DNA of 64,000 nt, from positions 73,642,509-73,706,508 of the forward strand of contig CM073594.1 in NCBI GenBank assembly GCA_037074705.1, read 5' to 3'. Made by a program: the position numbers and the translations under genes. The stretch comes from Zhengitettix transpicula (lineage: Eukaryota > Arthropoda > Insecta > Orthoptera > Tetrigidae). The notes below the pieces were generated by a model. That model saw only the letters and a program-made list of their open reading frames with translations. It had not been told where the DNA came from and made no database searches. Shown here piece by piece: positions 59,790-64,000 of the stretch. Numbering within the stretch: the first letter of the stretch is position 1; every line of letters begins with the position of its first letter.

Positions 59790-60811
59790 ATTCTTGTTTT
59801 TTTTTTCGGTCTTGTTTTGATTTTAAATTTGTGATCACCTCTGCCAATGTAAGGTGGTTTTTCCATTTGATCCCGTATGTCTTTCCACGATTTGTTATCC
59901 GTATCTGATTGAAAAATAGCGCAAAGTCTTCCGTCCGGTTGCCAACGATTCCCACACTAATTTCTCTACCTTTTCTCGCCCATGACCAAGTTCCCGAATC
60001 AGAATTGTTGTTGCCCCCTTCTGAAGTTTTTCTAGGCCTCCTATGTGGATCCCAACAACTTGCACCCATACTCTACTATGGGACGAACTAGATATCTATA
60101 AGCAAGTTATTTCCACTCCCCTTTTTTTAATATCCTCATTACTAAATGTAAAAATTTCCAACCCTTCCGAATTTCCCTGTTTTTCCCACCATAGATTTGA
60201 GTTCAAAATGATTCCTAAATATTTGCAGCTGTTTACTTAAGGTATTTTCTCCCCATTTATATTATAACCCAATCATATATTTATTTTACATAATAAAAAA
60301 ATACACTCTACTTCACTAATTTATTTATATTATTCTTAAACTTTCTTATTGGAAGATTCTCCTCAAACACTGTTCGAATCTTTTTTTGATCTGTTTAGGA
60401 ATGAGAGTGTCGCTATTTAGTGAATGTAATTGATTTGCTTTTTTCACTATTTATGGTCATTTCATATGTTTCAACCTATTTACTGCAACTAAATCGTTTT
60501 GGTAAATCGAATTCATCAGAATCTTTATTGATCTTTCTATGGAGAATACAATCATCAGCATGAAGTCTAATTTTAAATGATAAATGACTTATGTATATCA
60601 GGGACAATAATGGCCCCATTACTGATCCTTGAGGCAATCCCGAAGTTCCGTTTTGTTCTACTGACAGACGTCTAGCAATCTTTACCCTTTGAGTTCACCC
60701 GTTGAGAAATTCCTTGACACCCGTCTCGATGCCTGTCTTGTCCAGTTTCTCTATAAAAATGTCATGAGGAACGACGTCAAATGCTTTAGCGAAATCTATG
60801 ACGATAGCATC
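59790..60811 (-). pseudogene. CR1-like LINE reverse transcriptase remnant
   Basis: With frameshifts the - strand reads DAIVIDFAKAFDVVPHDIF, GTSGLPQGSVMGPLLSLIYI (the PQGS box), FKIRLHADDCILHRKINKDS (catalytic ADD box), then downstream YRYLVRPIVEYGCKLLGS, and ISVGIVGNRTED, matching KLGWESLATRRKTLR-type ends of CR1-like elements in another frame. 5' part missing; it stops at the TA where mariner 2 begins. Confidence 0.7.
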
Positions 60812-60813
60812 TA

Positions 60814-61968
60814 CGAGGGTGGTCTGTAAAGTTTTCGATCTCAACGTGAAGATGGCAGCACTAGTAAATAAAAGCTAGTGAATTTCGTTGTTCATCTGTT
60901 GACAGTTACTCACCAAAGTTTCAGCCATTTTGGACGCGCAATTGTTGTGTAACAGTCGTTTGAGTGAGTTTATGTGAGTGTTTTTGTGAAAATCGAGTAT
61001 CGAGCTGTTATTAAATATTAGTTTTTGAAAGGCAAATCGAAGATGAGTTAGATTCTGTGTGCGGGGACACTGCACCATCATTTACCACAGTGAAATTTTG
61101 GGCAGCTTAATTTAAACGTGGCCGTAAGAGCTTGGGAGACGACGAACGTTGGGGACGTCCAAAAACTGCAACTACCAACGAAAACATCGCCAAAGTTCAC
61201 CAAAATGATGCTACACGACCGCCGAATTAAAGTGAGAGAGATAGCAGAGGTCATGAGAACGTGTTTGACACATATTAAATCAACATTTAGTCATGAGAAA
61301 GCTGTCGGCGCGTTGGGTGTCGCGTTTGCTCACGTTAGACCAAAAACGTGTTTCGAATGAATATTTCCAACGCTCTGTTGGCGAAGTTAATTACTGTAGA
61401 TGAAACTTGGATACATCATTATACGCCCGAAACAAAAATACAGTCCAAAAAGTGGACTGCAAAGGGGGAACCGACTCCAAAAAAAGCAAAAAACTGTTTT
61501 TTCGGCCGGGAAAGTGATGGCGACTGTTTTTTTGGGATAGTCATGGAGTTATTTTAATCGATTATCTTCAAATCGAAAAACCATTACAGGAGCATCATTA
61601 CTTGACAAGCTGAAGGCAGAAACGGCCACATTTGCATAAAAAGAAAATCCTGTTTCACCAAAACAACGCACCGTCTCACGCCTCAGCGGTTGCCATGGCG
61701 AAAATCCACGAATTAGGGTTTGAACTGCTTGACCATCCAGATGTAGCCCCAAGCGACTTCTTCTTGTTCCCTCATCTAAAAATTGCGCTCGGAGGACAGA
61801 GATTTTCGTCAAATGAAGAGGCAATCACCTTCGTGAACACTTATATCGCAGAGAAAAACGCCGAGTACTTTTTGGACGGGTTACAGAGATGGGAGCATCG
61901 CTGGGAGAAGTGTGGAAAGTTACAAGGATGTTGAAAAATAATATAAAAATATCTTCTGACCACCCTCT
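60814..61968 (+). mobile_element. Mariner 2 (internally deleted)
   Basis: Inverted ends CGAGGGTGGTCTG... and ...CAGA-GACCACCCTC-type sit between TA (60812-60813) and TA (61969-61970). At 1155 bp it is shorter than a standard mariner. Same family as mariner 1, opposite orientation, 4 kb away. Confidence 0.9.
60983..61932 (+). pseudogene. Mariner transposase pseudogene (copy 2)
   Basis: Shows VRAWETTNVGDV-type antiframe plus the sense boxes: FKRGRKSLGDDERWGRPKT, KVREIAEVMRTCL, NALLAKLITVDETWIHHY, TPETKIQSKKWTAKGE, HQNNAPSHASAVAMAKIHE (catalytic Asp of box 2 changed to Asn), DVAPSDFFLFPHLKIALGGQ, EAITFVNTYIAEKNAEYFLD and LQRWEHRWEKC. It has several frameshifts and the same internal deletions as copy 1. 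Inactive. Confidence 0.85.
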
Positions 61969-61970
61969 TA

Positions 61971-62597
61971 TTTTTCCCGTTTTCTCTTTCCAATTTTTTT
62001 ATTCGGTCGCTCTCACACTTGTTTGTATTCATAACTTTACTATTCCTCTTCACCTCCACTATTTTCCAACAGGAAATATCTCCATGTTTTGATGTCTTCA
62101 GCCCTGTCAGTCTCTAGTCTCTCCGAGGCGAGTAGCTCAATTATTTCGCCTTAGACAAACGACACCGCGAAAGAAACCTCCAAATACAATAACAGTAAGT
62201 AATCGGACCTGACGTCTACTTACTTAATAGTGTTTCTAAAGTGCTCGGGGTGTATATGAAGACTGGGATGTGACGGTTCGTCCAACGGAAAGTGTGACAG
62301 GGATAATTTCCATTAGCGCGCCGTGTGCGGGATTGTCGCGTGTGACGTGTCGCCGCCCGCTTTTGAACGTTTAATGACGTTTGCGGCCGCGCCAGGTTAA
62401 TCCTCAGCCACTGTCCGCAAACTTTCACAGCTCGTAATTAAATAACGACGACGACAGAGGAAGAACCGCCGCCAGGGGCAGCAGGGTCGACTTGTTGCGT
62501 GACGACACAGTGCGACGCTCCGCCGCGAGATGGGGACACTGCGGCGGAGGCTGCAATCCCTCTCTGTCTCTCAGGCGAGACGCCGCAGAACACGTTA
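61971..62597. other. Unique region, CpG-rich from 62240
   Basis: The patch 62240-62640 has many CpG and CGACGACGAC stretches and homeodomain-type TAATTA cores near its end. No coding exon defined. A CA/GTAAGT possible donor at 62189 has no convincing partner. Confidence 0.35.
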
Positions 62598-62710
62598 TAA
62601 AGGCAATTCAGGCGAGCGATTATTAATTAGTTGCTTATAAATTCTTTGTTTAAATGAAGATCGCAATGCGAACCTTAACAATAACGGGATAAATCTTTCT
62701 TTTACTTTTC
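62598..62710 (+). promoter_or_regulatory. Candidate conserved non-coding element (source of the inverted duplicate)
   Basis: The segment continues a CpG-rich unique patch and carries GATTATTAATTAG, a homeodomain-type core. Its partner at 59125-59240 shares only this part, so this locus, with its longer GC-rich context, is more likely the source. Regulatory role is inference. Confidence 0.25.
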
Positions 62711-62810
62711 ATTACGCACGTGGAGGAAGGATCTAGTGAGAAAGTGACAAGATTAAATAAATAATTAGAAAAGGGGAATCAATTATCTGTCAATTAAAAC
62801 GTAAGTTTAT

Positions 62811-62846
62811 TACGACGTTTCGTTCACAATTTTGGCACTTGATCAA
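62811..62846 (-). ncRNA. Hammerhead-like motif, degenerate, cut by S copy 16
   Basis: On the - strand TTGATCAAG, GTGCC, AAAATT, GTGAAC, then GAAACGTCG. It resembles 28711 and 63681. S copy 16 follows immediately. Confidence 0.3.
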
Positions 62847-63328
62847 GAGGAAACCTGTGAGAGAATTCTCTCGCAGGCAGAACCTTATAGGTGAGAAGGA
62901 GCCGGATGTCTTCTCCTCTCTCCGTTTGTGAACTAAGGTTCCATCAAAGCGAGGCACACCTCGGCCTGTTGTGAGAAATGTATGTTCCGGGGTCACAGGC
63001 CTTGGGCGTACGGTAAGAGTTGTTCGCTGTTCCCATTGGAACATTCGCATAACTGCCTCCTAAACTGGTCGAGGCACGGAGAAGGGAAGCTGCGTCCGCA
63101 CAGTAAACCCTCTCCCGCTATCGGAAGGCACGACCTACCTGATGCCGGTTTTTTGGGGTTTGTCGTGCATCACTTTTAGTTGAATGCCTAGTAGGATCCT
63201 TAAGCCATAGCCAAGGGGCCCTACTTAATGCTTGGCTACCTTTCTCTACCCTTCAGCATCCTTCAAATACCCTTCCGATGCTATTAAAGGTTAGTTGTCA
63301 CCACAAAGATTACCCTCATGTAGCCATG
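62847..63328 (+). mobile_element. S retroposon, copy 16
   Basis: Near-intact head palindrome (one mismatch), complete interior with small deletions, and a decayed 3' end (ATGTAGCCATGTAAAG) without an A-tail. No clear target duplication. Confidence 0.78.
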
Positions 63329-64000
63329 TAAAGCAATGGCCACCACAGAGAAGACGGTCTTATTTTCACTCGTAGTTTGAAAATGACCGTTGTTGTCCAA
63401 CTTCCACTTCTGAAGTCGGCGAAGAGCATTTCATCCTTAGCTTTTGTCGGTGATCCCTTAGGATCTTTGGTCTTCTTGGATCATGATCACAAAGAGGAAT
63501 AAATACTTCTCGTCATTGTTGACGATGGCCCAGAAGAATTTATTTGTCAATGTCAATTTAATAAAAATATATTATTCAAAAAAATATTTGAATAATTATC
63601 TTAAAATTAGATGTCTTAATGTAAATTTAGTCTTATTTGCACATCTAATTTTAACATAATCATTTTAAACTGTCTGTTACCTGATCAAGTCCCAAAAACG
63701 TCTTAATATTCTAATTAATTTACGTTTCAGATTACTAATACCGTTTGTCTGTTTCTTTATTAAATTTTAATTGTCAGACTAACTTGAATATTACAAGATT
63801 AAACTGCAGCGACTGTTAGATAAAAGTTAATATGAAGAGTAAAAATAAGTCCCAGTAGAAGACAAAATATAGGAGAAACTCGGAGAGTGACTTTACGAAG
63901 TAATTCCTGTTTTATATGTTAGAGATCGTCCCCAAGATCTCATGGTGACAACGTCGTCACGGTCATTACTTGGTTCCGATTTAACACGAAACCCTCAAAG
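63329..64000. other. AT-rich end of window
   Basis: Contains a 12-bp inverted repeat AAAATTAGATGT/ACATCTAATTTT (63603-63614 and 63641-63652) and, at 63681-63702, CTGATCAAGTCCCAAAAACGTC, a collapsed relative of the hammerhead-like family. The stretch 63700-63790 resembles 240-345 near the start of the window. No gene seen. Confidence 0.4.

Noticed and set aside
1..64000. tRNA, rRNA, CRISPR array or prokaryotic operon
   Set aside because: No cloverleaf with paired A and B boxes, no rRNA-like conserved blocks, no evenly spaced identical short repeats and no closely packed long frames were found by eye.

Overview
The window looks like a gene-poor, repeat-dense stretch of nuclear DNA from an arthropod, most likely an insect with a large genome. 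It is AT-rich and has no bacterial-type gene packing. It carries degraded insect-type transposable elements: mariner, Tc1/mariner-like DDE fragments, jockey/CR1-like LINEs, a Penelope-like element, a Helitron and LTR-element remains. The species cannot be named from the sequence.

Host gene. Only two short segments look like host coding exons, both on the + strand: 2521-2625 and 43949-44020. Both have AG/GTGAGT borders and start and end in phase 1, so they can be neighbouring exons of one gene separated by a 41.3-kb intron. The encoded peptides (acidic, Ser/Gly-rich, with a short helical stretch) are not from a family I recognise. On this reading everything between them is intron, and everything after 44020 is a further intron or intergenic DNA. 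CpG-rich unique patches inside may be regulatory.

Mobile DNA. The dominant component is an unrecognised SINE-like retroposon, called S here, of about 0.55 kb with 16 copies or fragments. It has a palindromic 5' head, an A-tail, 8-12 bp target-site duplications and variable 5' truncation. Other elements are: a Penelope-like 3' end with a GIY-YIG domain (8.6-9.2 kb); a Helitron (17.6-19.4 kb) and a related inverted module array (57.8-59.1 kb); two internally deleted mariners (55.1-56.7 and 60.8-62.0 kb); four LINE reverse-transcriptase remnants (4.3, 26.4, 36.8-38.0 and 59.8-60.8 kb); two DDE transposase scraps (24.4 and 33.6 kb); a truncated LTR element (39.5-40.5 kb); and a roughly 530-bp repeat in two inverted copies (44.7 and 48.6 kb).

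Layering. Nesting gives relative ages: S copies lie inside a mariner, two LINEs and the 530-bp repeat, and a mariner abuts a LINE. The second mariner serves as an empty site for the S insertion in the first.

Most unusual signals: about ten scattered hammerhead-ribozyme-like motifs, several within fold-back structures and one right after the Penelope-like reading frame; the S element's open frames on both strands; a tandem S pair with three copies of one target sequence; and an inverted duplication of a CpG-rich unique segment at the edge of the Helitron-like array.
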